A DNA stretch of 47,940 nt from Deltaproteobacteria bacterium (GTDB taxonomy: Bacteria > UBA10199 > JADFYH01): assembly GCA_015233135.1 (NCBI GenBank), contig JADFYH010000024.1, positions 1 through 47,940 of the forward strand, written 5' to 3'. The translations under genes were made by a program, and so were the position numbers. Of this stretch, positions 1 to 8,100 are shown one piece after another (position 1 is the stretch's first letter; every line of letters starts with the position of its first letter). Under the pieces are notes generated by a model. The model had not been told where the DNA came from. It saw only the letters and a list, made by a program, of their open reading frames with translations, and searched no databases.

Positions 1-127
1 AAGATCCGTCGCTATTTTTTAGAGGAAAAAGTGGGTCCCTATCCTTGCGAACCACCGGGTCCCTATCATGCGTACAGGTGGGGCCCTATCATGCGAACTC
101 CAGGCTCCCTGTCATGCGCGCTGACAA
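1..127 (-). mobile_element. Putative IS-element end (left copy of the 127-bp terminal inverted repeat)
   Basis: Bases 1-127 are the exact reverse complement of 47814-47940. The segment holds four tandem 23-24 bp units (33-56, 57-80, 81-103, 104-126) with core GGGTCCCTATCATGCG. Read outward from the window it starts TGTCAGCGCGCATGACAGG. A TG-type tip followed by several short repeats is known for IS21-family ends, where transposase binds; the assignment here is inference because no transposase gene is inside the window. The element would extend left of base 1. It interrupts the effector-like reading frame that starts at 286. Confidence 0.55.
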
Positions 128-286
128 ATGTTTGATTTCGCGCAAGGCACCCAAGGCTTGGCTCAAATGGGGAAATTGAGACGGGCTAATATTTGGCAGG
201 GGCGCTTCTGCGGCAAGATGAGACGACAAGCGGGAATCGTTTGTCGGTAAAGTTGAAGATTGTATAGTTCTGTTTACGGTTACCAT
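89..286 (-). pseudogene. Truncated N-terminus of an effector-like protein, paralogue of the gene at 13338-15533
   Basis: The 65-codon frame starts MVTVNRT and runs through LGALREIKH. The intact gene at 13338-15533 starts MVTINRT and has LGALRRAKH at the matching place, and the DNA is also similar (for example CGCAAGGCRCCCAAG on the plus strand of both). After KH the frame enters the IS-like end, so the last 12 residues are read from repeat DNA and end at a TGA. This is therefore a 5' gene fragment cut off by an insertion, not a real small protein. Its upstream 27-bp promoter-like element (341-367) is preserved. A GC-rich hairpin (about 303-330) lies in the presumed 5' UTR. Confidence 0.7.
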
Positions 287-340
287 AAGTTTTTAAAGCT
301 CCAGGGAAGCTGAAATGGCTCAGCTCCCGGTCTTAAAAGC

Positions 341-367
341 TTATCGGTAGAGGGAAGAATTTGTTGC
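341..367 (-). promoter_or_regulatory. Sigma-28-like promoter element, copy 1
   Basis: On the minus strand the site reads GCAACAA-N12-ACCGATAA, 55 bp upstream of the start at 286. The same two boxes with the same spacing occur at 15581-15607 and 43309-43335, upstream of two other effector-like genes. CCGATAA matches the FliA/sigma-28 -10 (GCCGATAA). The 19-bp start-to-start spacing also fits sigma-28, but the upstream box is CAACAA and not TAAA. Sigma assignment is inference; the conservation is seen directly. Confidence 0.6.
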
Positions 368-529
368 TAGGTTTTTTTTCTTAAGAGTATCGAGTCCTCT
401 GTAACTTATTGAAGTGTTTTTTAAATCACTACCCGAACAACGTATAGCAATTCAAAGAAAAATACCTGAACGGGTAAGAAAATTGGATTTCTCCTTGAGA
501 ATTAAAGCAAATCCGATAAAGGTCGAGGG
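368..529. other. Intergenic stretch with no supported gene
   Basis: AT-rich DNA between the left promoter element and the nucleotidyltransferase gene. A plus-strand frame of about 44 codons is open here and ends at 540, overlapping the next start, but it has no convincing start codon or recognisable motif. It may be a remnant or chance. Confidence 0.3.
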
Positions 530-1099
530 ATGGATTTACTGAATGAAAATAGAGAATTAAAAACCTTAAAAAAGGTTATAGGGCAACTCGAAAAAGCTTC
601 TATCCCCTATATGTTAACAGGTTCCATGGCTCTTAATTTTTATGGCCATCCTCGAGCAACTAATGATTTCGATATTGTCATTGAGATATCTGAAAAAGAT
701 ATAAAAAAAATGGTCACTCTTTTCGAGCAAGATTCTTATATAAGTCTAGAGGCGGTCGAAGCGGCTATTAGCCAAGAAAGCATGTTTAATATCATTGATA
801 ATGAATCGGTCTTCAAAATTGATTTTATTATTCGCAAAAATGATCCGCTCTCTCTACAGCAATTCAAAAGGCGGCAAGTGAAGGAATTCTCCGGCATCAA
901 ACTCAATGTCATTTCTCCTGAAGATTTAATTTTAGCAAAGCTCCATTGGTCTCGAGAAAGTTTATCTGAAATACAGCAAAAAGATATTACAAATCTCATG
1001 AGAGTGCTTTCAAAAAAACTGGATTTTATTTATTTAGAAAAATGCGCCCAGTATTTAGGAATACTTGAGGAACTTAAAAAATTCTATGTATCGATCTGA
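530..1099 (+). CDS. Nucleotidyltransferase-fold protein (DUF6036/AbiEii-like)
   Basis: The 189-residue protein has the polymerase-beta-type nucleotidyltransferase signature: GSMALNFYGHPRATNDFDIV (residues 31-50) gives the GS motif and the two metal-binding aspartates D46 and D48, and KIDFIIR near residue 97 offers the third acidic residue. The family includes toxins or modifiers that transfer nucleotides to tRNA or proteins; the substrate here is unknown. A GAGG ribosome binding site lies just before the ATG. It overlaps the next gene by 14 bp, as expected for a translationally coupled pair. Length is normal for the single-domain family. The start could only move slightly without losing the N-terminal helix. 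Confidence 0.8.
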   Translation: MDLLNENRELKTLKKVIGQLEKASIPYMLTGSMALNFYGHPRATNDFDIVIEISEKDIKKMVTLFEQDSYISLEAVEAAISQESMFNIIDNESVFKIDFIIRKNDPLSLQQFKRRQVKEFSGIKLNVISPEDLILAKLHWSRESLSEIQQKDITNLMRVLSKKLDFIYLEKCAQYLGILEELKKFYVSI

Positions 1100-1355
1100 C
1101 ACTTCCTTAGAAGTTCAAAAATTATATGACGAAAAAATAAAGGCTCTTTCGAGTGAAGAAAAATTTTTAAGGGGAATTTCCCTCACCCATTTCTGCCGTG
1201 AAATGTGTTGGGCTGGAATTCATGAACGTAATCCACTCATGAATTTACAAGAATCTAAAGTGAGTTTTTTCGAGACAGTTTATGGAGCTTGCTTCTCCAA
1301 ACAAGAAAAGAAAAAAATTGCTGTTTTTTTTATGCAACACGGTAAAAAATCATAG
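1086..1355 (+). CDS. Small partner protein of the nucleotidyltransferase
   Basis: An 89-residue, charged, helical protein beginning MYRSDTSLEVQKLYDEK, with no signal peptide or membrane segment. The ATG at 1086 is preferred; a TTG at 1065 would add seven residues. It overlaps the upstream nucleotidyltransferase by 14 bp. From memory of genome contexts, small proteins with a similar opening (a helix, then an R-x-LS-type stretch) commonly sit beside DUF6036 nucleotidyltransferases, so it is probably the cognate partner or antidote. An RGISLTH stretch resembles an R-x5-H motif, but the rest does not look like a HEPN domain, so I do not call it HEPN. Biochemical role unknown. Confidence 0.65.
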   Translation: MYRSDTSLEVQKLYDEKIKALSSEEKFLRGISLTHFCREMCWAGIHERNPLMNLQESKVSFFETVYGACFSKQEKKKIAVFFMQHGKKS

Positions 1356-1446
1356 CTCAACCATAACGAATAATTTGAAACATTTCCAAAAAGTGCCGTA
1401 TCTTTGGGTGGAGAATTGAAATTTAAATTTTACACCTCATCAAAAT

Positions 1447-1950
1447 CTAAACTTTAAAAAGTAAATAAACCCACATCCCCAAAGCCAAAGCAGTCTTCAT
1501 AAAACTGGCAACCATGCGCGAAAAAAAGACGGCAAAAGCTGAAAGTGTGGCATTTTTAAACGACTGCCTTTTCACATACTCATAAACAAAGGCCCCTAAA
1601 AAAGTGCCCAGTAACAAACCCAAGAGAGATCCAATCAAAAAAACAGGCACACCTATCAAGGCCCCCAATAGGCCTCCGGCCAATGAAGCCCAGAATGCAC
1701 CTGTAGATACTTGAAGCTTCTTAGCTCCCCAAAAAGAGACAAAGAGCTCAAGTATTTCACCCATAAGGGCTAGTATAAATAGAAGTGCTAAAACTTTAAA
1801 ATCGGAACTGGAACGAGAAAAATTCCAGAGAAGGGAATAGAGAAAAGACAAGGCAAAAATCAGCCAGGTGCCGGGCAGACCTAGAGGGACAAGGGCAACA
1901 CCGACCAGAGAGGCTAGAAGAAGGATTATTTCGGGGACGAAATGCATCAC
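1447..1950 (-). CDS. DUF456 family integral membrane protein
   Basis: The 167-residue protein is very hydrophobic, with about four to five membrane segments. The centre has the family's glycine-rich stretch (GAFWASLAGGLLGALIG, then GSLLGLLLGTFLGAFVYEY) and an acidic EILELF segment before it, typical of DUF456. The start is either the GTG at 1950 or the ATG at 1947; both overlap the rnhB stop, so translation is probably coupled. It is the last gene of the rpsP-to-rnhB operon. Function is not known for the family. Confidence 0.8.
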   Translation of the reverse strand: MMHFVPEIILLLASLVGVALVPLGLPGTWLIFALSFLYSLLWNFSRSSSDFKVLALLFILALMGEILELFVSFWGAKKLQVSTGAFWASLAGGLLGALIGVPVFLIGSLLGLLLGTFLGAFVYEYVKRQSFKNATLSAFAVFFSRMVASFMKTALALGMWVYLLFKV

Positions 1951-2489
1951 AGTAGCTTAAACGACCTTCGGTGTATTTCACAAGGCCCCTTTTGAGCCAG
2001 CTCCTCACGATGCCTTGCAGTCGGATAACCTTTGTGGATTCCAAATGAAAAAGCCGGAAACTCTTTTTCATACTCTTTCATCATCCGATCGCGAGTCACC
2101 TTGGCAATAATGGATGCAGCCCCGATGGAAACACAATGCAAGTCGCCCTGGATGATTGCTTTTTGAGGGAGACACAATGGCAGGCAATGTCGTCCATCGA
2201 TTAAAAGAATTTCCGGTTTTAGCGAAAGCTGTTCAACAGCAATAGCCATCGCCTTGAGAGAGGCTTGAAAGATGTTAATTTCGTCAATTATTTGGGGAGA
2301 AACCACACCAACACCCCAGGCAAGCGCGACCTCTAAAATTTTTTGATATAAGTCATCTCTTTTTTGGGGGCTGAGTAATTTGGAATCGGTAATTCCATCA
2401 AAACCAGGAGGATGGGGCAAAATGACCGCTGCCGCCACGACTGGACCCGCCAGACAGCCTCGCCCAACTTCGTCGGTACCCGCAATCAA
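1947..2489 (-). CDS. rnhB: Ribonuclease HII
   Basis: RNase HII removes RNA from RNA-DNA hybrids and misincorporated ribonucleotides. The N-terminal GTDEVGRGCLAGPV carries the first catalytic D-E pair, LLIDGRH gives the third acidic residue, and GAASIIAKVTRDRMM and the HKGYPTARH segment are family hallmarks. The listed start is a TTG with no clear ribosome binding site, giving only four residues before DEVGRG. The frame stays open upstream without ATG or GTG, so the true N-terminus may be longer by 10-25 residues. It follows rplS in the conserved operon. Confidence 0.92.
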   Translation of the reverse strand: MIAGTDEVGRGCLAGPVVAAAVILPHPPGFDGITDSKLLSPQKRDDLYQKILEVALAWGVGVVSPQIIDEINIFQASLKAMAIAVEQLSLKPEILLIDGRHCLPLCLPQKAIIQGDLHCVSIGAASIIAKVTRDRMMKEYEKEFPAFSFGIHKGYPTARHREELAQKGPCEIHRRSFKLL

Positions 2490-2553
2490 GGAGCAGGCTT
2501 GAGATCGAAGATAAGGCTCTATTTTTTTTGGATTGATAGATTGTGGAAAATGA

Positions 2554-2961
2554 TTAAGCAGGTTGAGCTTCTGTAGATACCGCGACCTGAGGGGCAGGTT
2601 CCGGGATCAGTATTTTACGTTGTTCTTCGGTGATACGCGCCTTTTTACCCTTTAATTCACGCAAATAATAAAGTTTAGCACGTCGAACACGACCCCGAGC
2701 CAGTGTCTCGATTTTTTCGAGGGTGGGTGAATAGTAGGGAAAAATTCTTTCAACGCCAACGCCGTAGGACACTTTACGAACGGTAAAGGTGGAACTGAGG
2801 CCGTTGTTATGGATACGAATGACTACCCCTTCAAAAATTTGGATACGTTCTTTTTCACCTTCGATAATTCTACAGTGAACTTTAACGCTATCCCCGGCTT
2901 TAAAAGTACTGGCCTTTACGGCAGGTAAGTTTTGGTAACAAATTTTTTGTAAGGTATTCAT
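2554..2961 (-). CDS. rplS: 50S ribosomal protein L19
   Basis: L19 lies at the interface of the ribosomal subunits. The 135-residue sequence has the family core: [20 protein letters not shown], then [39 protein letters not shown] and [18 protein letters not shown]. The last 20 residues (ending STEAQPA) are a lineage-specific tail beyond the usual ~115-residue length. A GGAG ribosome binding site precedes the ATG. It lies downstream of trmD in the same direction, but the long palindrome at 2985-3131 separates them. Confidence 0.97.
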   Translation of the reverse strand: MNTLQKICYQNLPAVKASTFKAGDSVKVHCRIIEGEKERIQIFEGVVIRIHNNGLSSTFTVRKVSYGVGVERIFPYYSPTLEKIETLARGRVRRAKLYYLRELKGKKARITEEQRKILIPEPAPQVAVSTEAQPA

Positions 2962-2984
2962 AAAAACAGCTCCATCTCAATTTA

Positions 2985-3131
2985 TAAGAAAGTATGGGGT
3001 TAAAAGGATTTTTGGTTTCTGACAAGGCGAAAATATGAGAAAAAGCGGAGTTTACTAAAAGTAAATGAGCATTTTGAACAGATTTTCAACGCCGTCAGAA
3101 ACCAAAAGGACTTTAACCCTATAGTTTCTAA
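2985..3131. repeat. 147-bp imperfect palindrome between trmD and rplS
   Basis: The two halves are near-complementary along their whole length: AGAAAGTATGGGGTTAAA near 2987 faces TTTAACCCTATAGTTTCT near 3128, and TTGGTTTCTGACAAGGCG faces CGCCGTCAGAAACCAA. The centre is TTTACTAAAAGTAAA at about 3051-3065. It fills nearly the whole trmD-rplS gap. It is either a MITE-like mobile repeat or a structured RNA element in the operon transcript. Confidence 0.75.
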
Positions 3132-3155
3132 GTGGTCAAAGGCCGCGAGGATGTA

Positions 3156-3863
3156 TCAGGATCCTTTTTTCTTGTCAAACTTATCTAAAAGATCAGGCCG
3201 GCGAATTCGTGTTTTTTCCAGGGCTTGTTCCAGACGCCAGGCTTTTATCTTTTTAGGATTGCCAGAAAGTAGGGTTTCGGGCACAGGCAAATCCTCAAAA
3301 ACTTCAGGTCTTGTGTAATGCGGGTATTCGAGCAGGCCCCATTCGATCGATTCTTCCTGAAGCGACTCTTCTTTTCCTATCACCCCGGGGATGAGACGCA
3401 AACAGGCATCTATGACCACTTGAGCGGCCACTTCCCCACCGGACAAAATATAATCTCCAATCGAAATTTCTTCATCGACATATTTATCAATAATCCGTTG
3501 ATCAATTCCTTCATAACGTCCACAGATTAAAAGAATATTTTCAAAATCAGAAACCCAGGACTTTATTTTTTCCTGCTTGAGAAGTGGGCCTTGGGGAGTG
3601 AGATAAATAAGCCTTCCCCCTGCTTCTCTTTGTTTATAATCCTGAATGGCAGCCGCCAAAGGGGCAGGACTTAGAACCATGCCCGCACCTCCACCATAAG
3701 GACTATCATCCACACGCTTGTGCTTGTTTTGGGTAAATAAACGCAGATCTTGTACTAGAACGGAAAATAGCTTCTTTTGAAGGGCCTTACCCACTAGGCT
3801 TTGCTGAAGGTAGGAATCAAAAAAGTGGGGAAAGATGGTGAGTATTTCAATTTTTTTAAGCAT
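3156..3863 (-). CDS. trmD: tRNA (guanine-N1)-methyltransferase
   Basis: TrmD methylates G37 of tRNAs using S-adenosylmethionine. The SPOUT-fold landmarks are present: SPYGGGAGMVLSP, LTPQGPLLKQ, LLICGRYEGIDQRI and EEISIGDYILSGGE, the trefoil-knot SAM site, then LLEYPHYTRP. The 235-residue length is normal. The protein starts MLKKIEILTIFPHFFDSYL, as in the family. It sits between rimM and rplS, the standard order, although palindromic repeats occupy the gaps on both sides. Confidence 0.96.
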   Translation of the reverse strand: MLKKIEILTIFPHFFDSYLQQSLVGKALQKKLFSVLVQDLRLFTQNKHKRVDDSPYGGGAGMVLSPAPLAAAIQDYKQREAGGRLIYLTPQGPLLKQEKIKSWVSDFENILLICGRYEGIDQRIIDKYVDEEISIGDYILSGGEVAAQVVIDACLRLIPGVIGKEESLQEESIEWGLLEYPHYTRPEVFEDLPVPETLLSGNPKKIKAWRLEQALEKTRIRRPDLLDKFDKKKGS

Positions 3864-3893
3864 TTTTCTATAGAGAACACATTTTTTGTATAT

Positions 3894-4005
3894 GTTTCCC
3901 CCTCTTAAGCTAAGAGGGGGTTAGGGGGCGTTATGGTAATTGCCTACAAGTGCGCCATAACCCCTCCCAACCTCCCCTTAGCTTAAGGGGAGGAGTAGGG
4001 AAAAA
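3894..4005. repeat. GC-rich composite inverted repeat between rimM and trmD
   Basis: The left arm (3895-3936) and right arm (3954-4001) are imperfect inverted copies, and each has its own small palindrome: CCCTCTTAAGCTAAGAGGG on the left and CCCCTTAGCTTAAGGGG on the right. The outermost GTTTCCC pairs with GGGAAAAAC. This is the style of a dispersed REP/MITE-like repeat. It could also attenuate transcription within the operon. Confidence 0.7.
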
Positions 4006-4013
4006 CCTTATAC

Positions 4014-4550
4014 TTAATCTAAATTACTCCAGCGCACGGTAATCACCTTTAAATCCCGATCCAGCTTCAAGACGAAATCTTTTACAAAAGGAATAAGTTC
4101 TTCCTTGTTAGTTGCTTCGTTGAAGACCTCTAAAAGCTCAGAAGCTCCATAGTACAGCAGATTTCTCACCTTTCCTAAACGCTGGGATTCTTCGTTCATC
4201 ACTACAAAGTCCTTCAATTCAAAGGCATAAAACTCTTCGAGATTTTTGGACAGCTCCAAATCTTTTTTCAATAGGAAGAACTCCCTCCCTTTTAGGGCAC
4301 TGACAGACTCCGGGGAGTGGAACTGCTCAAATTTTGCCACCCACATCTTAGGGAGCTGCTTGAGTGAGAGGAGTTGTAAAGGCTCAAAAGAAAAGCCCGC
4401 CGGGCTATAGTATAGCTGGCGGGCTTTTTTAATATTTTCGGAACGAAAATTATATAAATGTAATTTAAGTTCGCCTTTTATTCCCCAAGCAGAGCCGAAT
4501 TTTCCAAGGGCAACAAATTCATTTTCGGCAGGGAGAGAGTGATGATCCAT
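4014..4550 (-). CDS. rimM: 16S rRNA-processing protein RimM
   Basis: RimM assists maturation of the 30S head. The 178-residue protein starts MDHHSLPAENEFVALGKFGS; the frame continues upstream, but this start lies right after the khpA stop. The N-terminal RimM barrel shows GSAWGIKGELKLHLYN, and the C-terminal PRC-barrel shows DFVVMNEESQRLGKVRNLLY and ELIPFVKDFV. It lies between khpA and trmD as usual. A strong hairpin with flanking T-tracts (4391-4428) is inside the coding sequence, which is unusual. Confidence 0.93.
   Translation of the reverse strand: MDHHSLPAENEFVALGKFGSAWGIKGELKLHLYNFRSENIKKARQLYYSPAGFSFEPLQLLSLKQLPKMWVAKFEQFHSPESVSALKGREFFLLKKDLELSKNLEEFYAFELKDFVVMNEESQRLGKVRNLLYYGASELLEVFNEATNKEELIPFVKDFVLKLDRDLKVITVRWSNLD
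4391..4428 (-). terminator. Terminator-like hairpin inside rimM
   Basis: AAAAGCCCGCC (4391-4401) pairs perfectly with GGCGGGCTTTT (4418-4428), and the loop itself contains GCTATA-G-TATAGC. On the coding (minus) strand the stem is followed by TTTTCTTTT, and on the plus strand by TTTTTTAATATTTT, so the structure looks like a bidirectional intrinsic terminator. It encodes residues around KKARQLYYSPAGFSFE. While rimM is translated, ribosomes should suppress it. Confidence 0.55.
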
Positions 4551-4551
4551 A

Positions 4552-4788
4552 TTACTCAATAATTTCAAGAACGGTTCTCTTACGCAACTTGGTGGAAGTA
4601 GCCCCCAGGATAGTGCGCAGGGAACGCGCAGTACGCCCTTCTTTTCCAATAATTTTACCTAAATCGTCTTTGGCCACTTTCAACTCAATCACACTCGTGT
4701 GTTCCCCTTCTATTTCAGTGACCACCACTTCATCTGGTTTATCGACCAAGGCCTTCGCCATCACTTCTACGAGTTCTCGAAGAGTCAT
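4552..4788 (-). CDS. khpA: KH-domain RNA-binding protein (KhpA/YlqC)
   Basis: A 78-residue protein that is one KH domain. [20 protein letters not shown] contains the GxxG loop (IIGKEGR) that contacts single-stranded RNA, followed by [12 protein letters not shown] chose the ATG at 4788 (MTLRELVEV) over the in-frame ATG at 4800, because GGAG lies six bases upstream of it, inside the first-ATG region. It is placed between rpsP and rimM, as in many bacteria. Confidence 0.92.
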   Translation of the reverse strand: MTLRELVEVMAKALVDKPDEVVVTEIEGEHTSVIELKVAKDDLGKIIGKEGRTARSLRTILGATSTKLRKRTVLEIIE

Positions 4789-4818
4789 AATCATCTCCAT
4801 TGTGAACTAAATCAGGGA

Positions 4819-5091
4819 CTATTTAGTAGAAACCACTGCGGACTGAGCGGCTGTTTTCCGACCCACTTTTATAAGCTGGCCCACGGTTTCAGAAGGCTGC
4901 GCGCCCACACCCATCCAGTATTGCAGTCTTTCTTCTTTCAAACTTACTTTTTGATCTTTTTTTGCAGGATCGTAAGTCCCCAGAACCTCCAGATAACGGC
5001 CATCACGAGGACATTCCTTGTCTGCCACCACAATTCGGTAATAGGGTTTTTTCTTAGCTCCATGCCTCGCAAGGCGAATTCGAACTGCCAT
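4819..5091 (-). CDS. rpsP: 30S ribosomal protein S16
   Basis: The 90-residue protein has the S16 opening [20 protein letters not shown] and the conserved [22 protein letters not shown], followed by the [13 protein letters not shown] segment. It is the first gene of the operon rpsP-khpA-rimM-trmD-rplS-rnhB-DUF456. A ribosome binding site (AAGGAG) immediately precedes the ATG. The short C-terminal extension ends in AVVSTK. Confidence 0.97.
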   Translation of the reverse strand: MAVRIRLARHGAKKKPYYRIVVADKECPRDGRYLEVLGTYDPAKKDQKVSLKEERLQYWMGVGAQPSETVGQLIKVGRKTAAQSAVVSTK

Positions 5092-5138
5092 TGGGACTCC
5101 TTAAAAATTAAAAACAAATTTCCAAAAAAAGGCTTTTT

Positions 5139-5167
5139 CCTATACAAGAAGCTTTCCCAGGGCACAA
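5139..5167 (-). promoter_or_regulatory. Candidate promoter of the rpsP operon
   Basis: On the minus strand TTGTGC (5162-5167) and TATAGG (5139-5144) are 17 bp apart, about 48 bp upstream of the rpsP ATG. Both hexamers are imperfect matches to the housekeeping consensus, so this is only a candidate. Confidence 0.3.
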
Positions 5168-5191
5168 GAGGTTTTTTTAGAGGGCAGAAAT

Positions 5192-8100
5192 TCATTTAAT
5201 CTCCACCCAAAACGACCGACTTCTCCCCTCATAACCACTCTCATAAAAAGGATGGGCCAAGGCGCCTGGGGCCTGAAAATTGCCCACCTGAGCCGCTCGC
5301 ACGATGTGTCGCACTTTGTAGATGCCGTAGCTGGCATAAGGCGCCAGCCACATCACTCGATCGTCATGCAGTTCGTCGTGAGTGAAGAGCGAAGATCGAT
5401 AAACAGGAGAAGTCATTTCTGCCGACTCGGCCAGACTTTCTGTTTGATAAGAGCCTGCATCGGAAAGGGAGAAATCCACCGCTTCAAATCCCGCAGGCAG
5501 CAAATGCTCGACCATCAATTGGTTCAAAGCTTGTTCCGCAATCACCATCAGTGTCACCTTATAATTTTCACCCAGTTCAAATTGAGTCAGCGGATGCTCT
5601 TCTTTGAGGTCTTTCAAATCGTAAAATTCGCGCTGAACCATCAAGCCTTCTTCTGCGCGCGGGATAGCATCCAGAGGATAATAGGCACTAAGTTCTGCTT
5701 GATAATAAAGGGCAGAGTTGGAATCGGAAGTGCTGAGTTTCATCTCGAGCGGCTGGGTCTGATGGGTCAACTCCGTCACCGAGTATTGTTTTTGTATCCA
5801 GCTGGCGAGCGAGAAAGGAAACATTTTTTCTTGCGTGAGATCTTTTCCCACTTGCAGTTTGACGTCGATTTTATTGGCTGTATTGGAATCGGAGGCAGCA
5901 AGATTGGAGTATTGAAGCAAGGCCATCAAGGCCTCGCGGGTGGCTTGCGTATTTCCCAGGTTTCCACCTTTCATTTTTGAAATCAGATAACGCACACTGG
6001 GCAATACCAATTCGTCTTTGGGATCATAGGCCAGAAAGGCGCGCAGCACTCGGGCGCTGATCGTCACTTCATCGTAGACCCTCGCCGTATCTTTCCAATA
6101 GGCCCTTTCCCCTTGTTCACTCTTTTGCCTTTGGACTTCATTTCTCAGTAAATCAATCGCGGGACTGAGCGCCGTATTTTTCTTACCGGATATTTTTTGA
6201 GTGATGGAGGTCCACAGCGAAGACTGAGTGGACGCGCTCTCGGGGCCGGGTGCGAGGATGCTCTGCGCCAGAACCAGACTGGCCAGGCCCCGCGTAGAAA
6301 ATCGATCGAGGTATTTGAGAGCCGTCTGGATCTGCTCTCGGGCTAAGGCATTATCCCTCGCCATCTTCTGACCCAACTCCAGCATCGACCAAGCGAGCTC
6401 TACACGAGAATCCAGCGCATATTGATCTGCAGAAGCTTTGGGATCATTGGGAGCAGGAAGTGTTTTTTGGGCGTTCAGTACCGATTGAAGATAGTCCAAT
6501 AAATCGACGGCCACTTTATTATCGTAACTCTCTGTTGGATAAAGCGCCAAAACTCGGGCCACCAAGGCCGAGACAAAAGGGTCCGAGCCTTGATCTTGAG
6601 TCCAAAAGTTAAAACCCCCATCTCTTTTCTGAAAGGTTTTCAGCTCGGCCAGCGACTTGGAATAAATTCGTTTTAGGGCCTCTTCATCCAGACTTCCATC
6701 GTCTTTGATCTTAAAATTCTGCTTCAGCAAAGCTTCCCAGGCCTGAGGAATTTTTGTGCCTTTTTGATGAAATTGTTTTTGCAAATCTGCAAGCTCGTGC
6801 AAGGCAATGAGCGCCGAGCTGCGCTGTTCGGCGCATCCATAGGGATAAGACAAAAGATAAGCGAAATTTTTCTGTAAAAGTGAAAGTGGAGAGCTGGAAA
6901 CTTCCACCTCAAGCCCTCCCCGATCTTGCCTCAGGTTTTGAGGCATCTGAATTTTTTCGACAGTCTGATCACGAGTAGCTCCAGAGGCTGTATAAATTTG
7001 AGGGAGGGAACGATCGTAAACCGGAAACGAATTTTCCAGAATATCCAACACGGATCCACTGGCATCTTTGAGGGTAAAGGCAATTTTTGCTTCATTGGCA
7101 CTGACACCCGCCAGTTCATATTCCAAGGGGTTTCGCTCATGGGCAGGCAGTTTTATTTCAAAAGTTTTTTCCGATTTGAGGGCCGCGCCGCCTTGCACCG
7201 CAATTTCCAAACTGCCTTGAAAATTTTCTTCGGAATTATTTTCTACAAAGACTGTCGGCTTTGCGACATCTTCCACCGCCAAGAAGCGAGGAAGCGAAGG
7301 CCGCGCAAATACGGGAACACCCGATTTAAAGGTATTAAAAGCGGATCCCACGCGGGTCTCGCTCGTCACCGCCAGGGCCTCCGCCACCCAAGTGGTCAAG
7401 TTGTCAGGCAGATTAAACTCCACCCAGGCCTCTCCATTGGCTGCGGTCTTTACGTGGCCACTAAAGAAGGCCGTGTCCAAAAACTTGTTTCGTTTTTTCT
7501 GATCCACCACATCGTTTTCGCCGTCTCCACTCTTAAAGTGGATCATGTTTTCTGCCGTGAACACGCCTAACTTACGAGGGAAATAAAAATAGTCGACCAG
7601 ATTGGGACTTTCATAATCAATCAATCTTAAAACCGATTCATCGGCCACCGAGACGATGACGTCTGCAGCCAGTGGCCTTCCCTTTTCATCTAAGGTAGTA
7701 ATTTTGACGCGCGCTTTTTCTTTGGGCTGATATTTGGCTTTCTCCGGCTCTACCTTCACGACCACACTTTTGCGCTCAGGAGAGATTTTCAGTTCGGTCA
7801 TTCCCATCTTCATCGTTGCGTCTTCGTCACCTTGCTTATTAAAGAGCAATAGGCTCACATAGACATTGGGCAGATAATCTTCCTGGATGGGAATATTAAA
7901 AGTATTTTGACCTTCAAAATGAATTACTTCCTGCTTCAGCACTCCCGCACGCTCCACCGTCAAAAGCCCAGTGGATCCGGGTTTGGCTTCCGGCACCAGA
8001 ATTTTCGCCACCTCCCCTACCTTATAAAAGTTTTGATCGGTGGCCAGGGCCATCCTCACATCGCTGTTGGCTTTGTAAGCCAGATCGGGATCTCCGCCCA

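Noticed and set aside
33-126. CRISPR-like array from the repeated GGGTCCCTATCATGCG core
   Set aside because: Units are contiguous 23-24 bp with ~8-bp variable tails, only four copies, and no cas genes; spacer lengths do not fit.
512-519. TCCGATAA upstream of the nucleotidyltransferase as a fourth sigma-28-like site
   Set aside because: There is no CAACAA box at the right distance, and it is only 11 bp from the ATG.
409-540. Small plus-strand reading frame (about 44 codons) before the nucleotidyltransferase gene
   Set aside because: No good start codon, no family resemblance, and the length is compatible with chance in AT-rich DNA.
1065-1355. HEPN ribonuclease partner for the nucleotidyltransferase
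   Set aside because: An RGISLTH string gives R-x5-H, but size and helix pattern do not fit a HEPN domain.
5252-5980. Long reading frames opposite the alpha-2-macroglobulin gene (also 6926-7570 and others)
   Set aside because: They are shadows of a strongly supported coding frame and show no recognisable domains.
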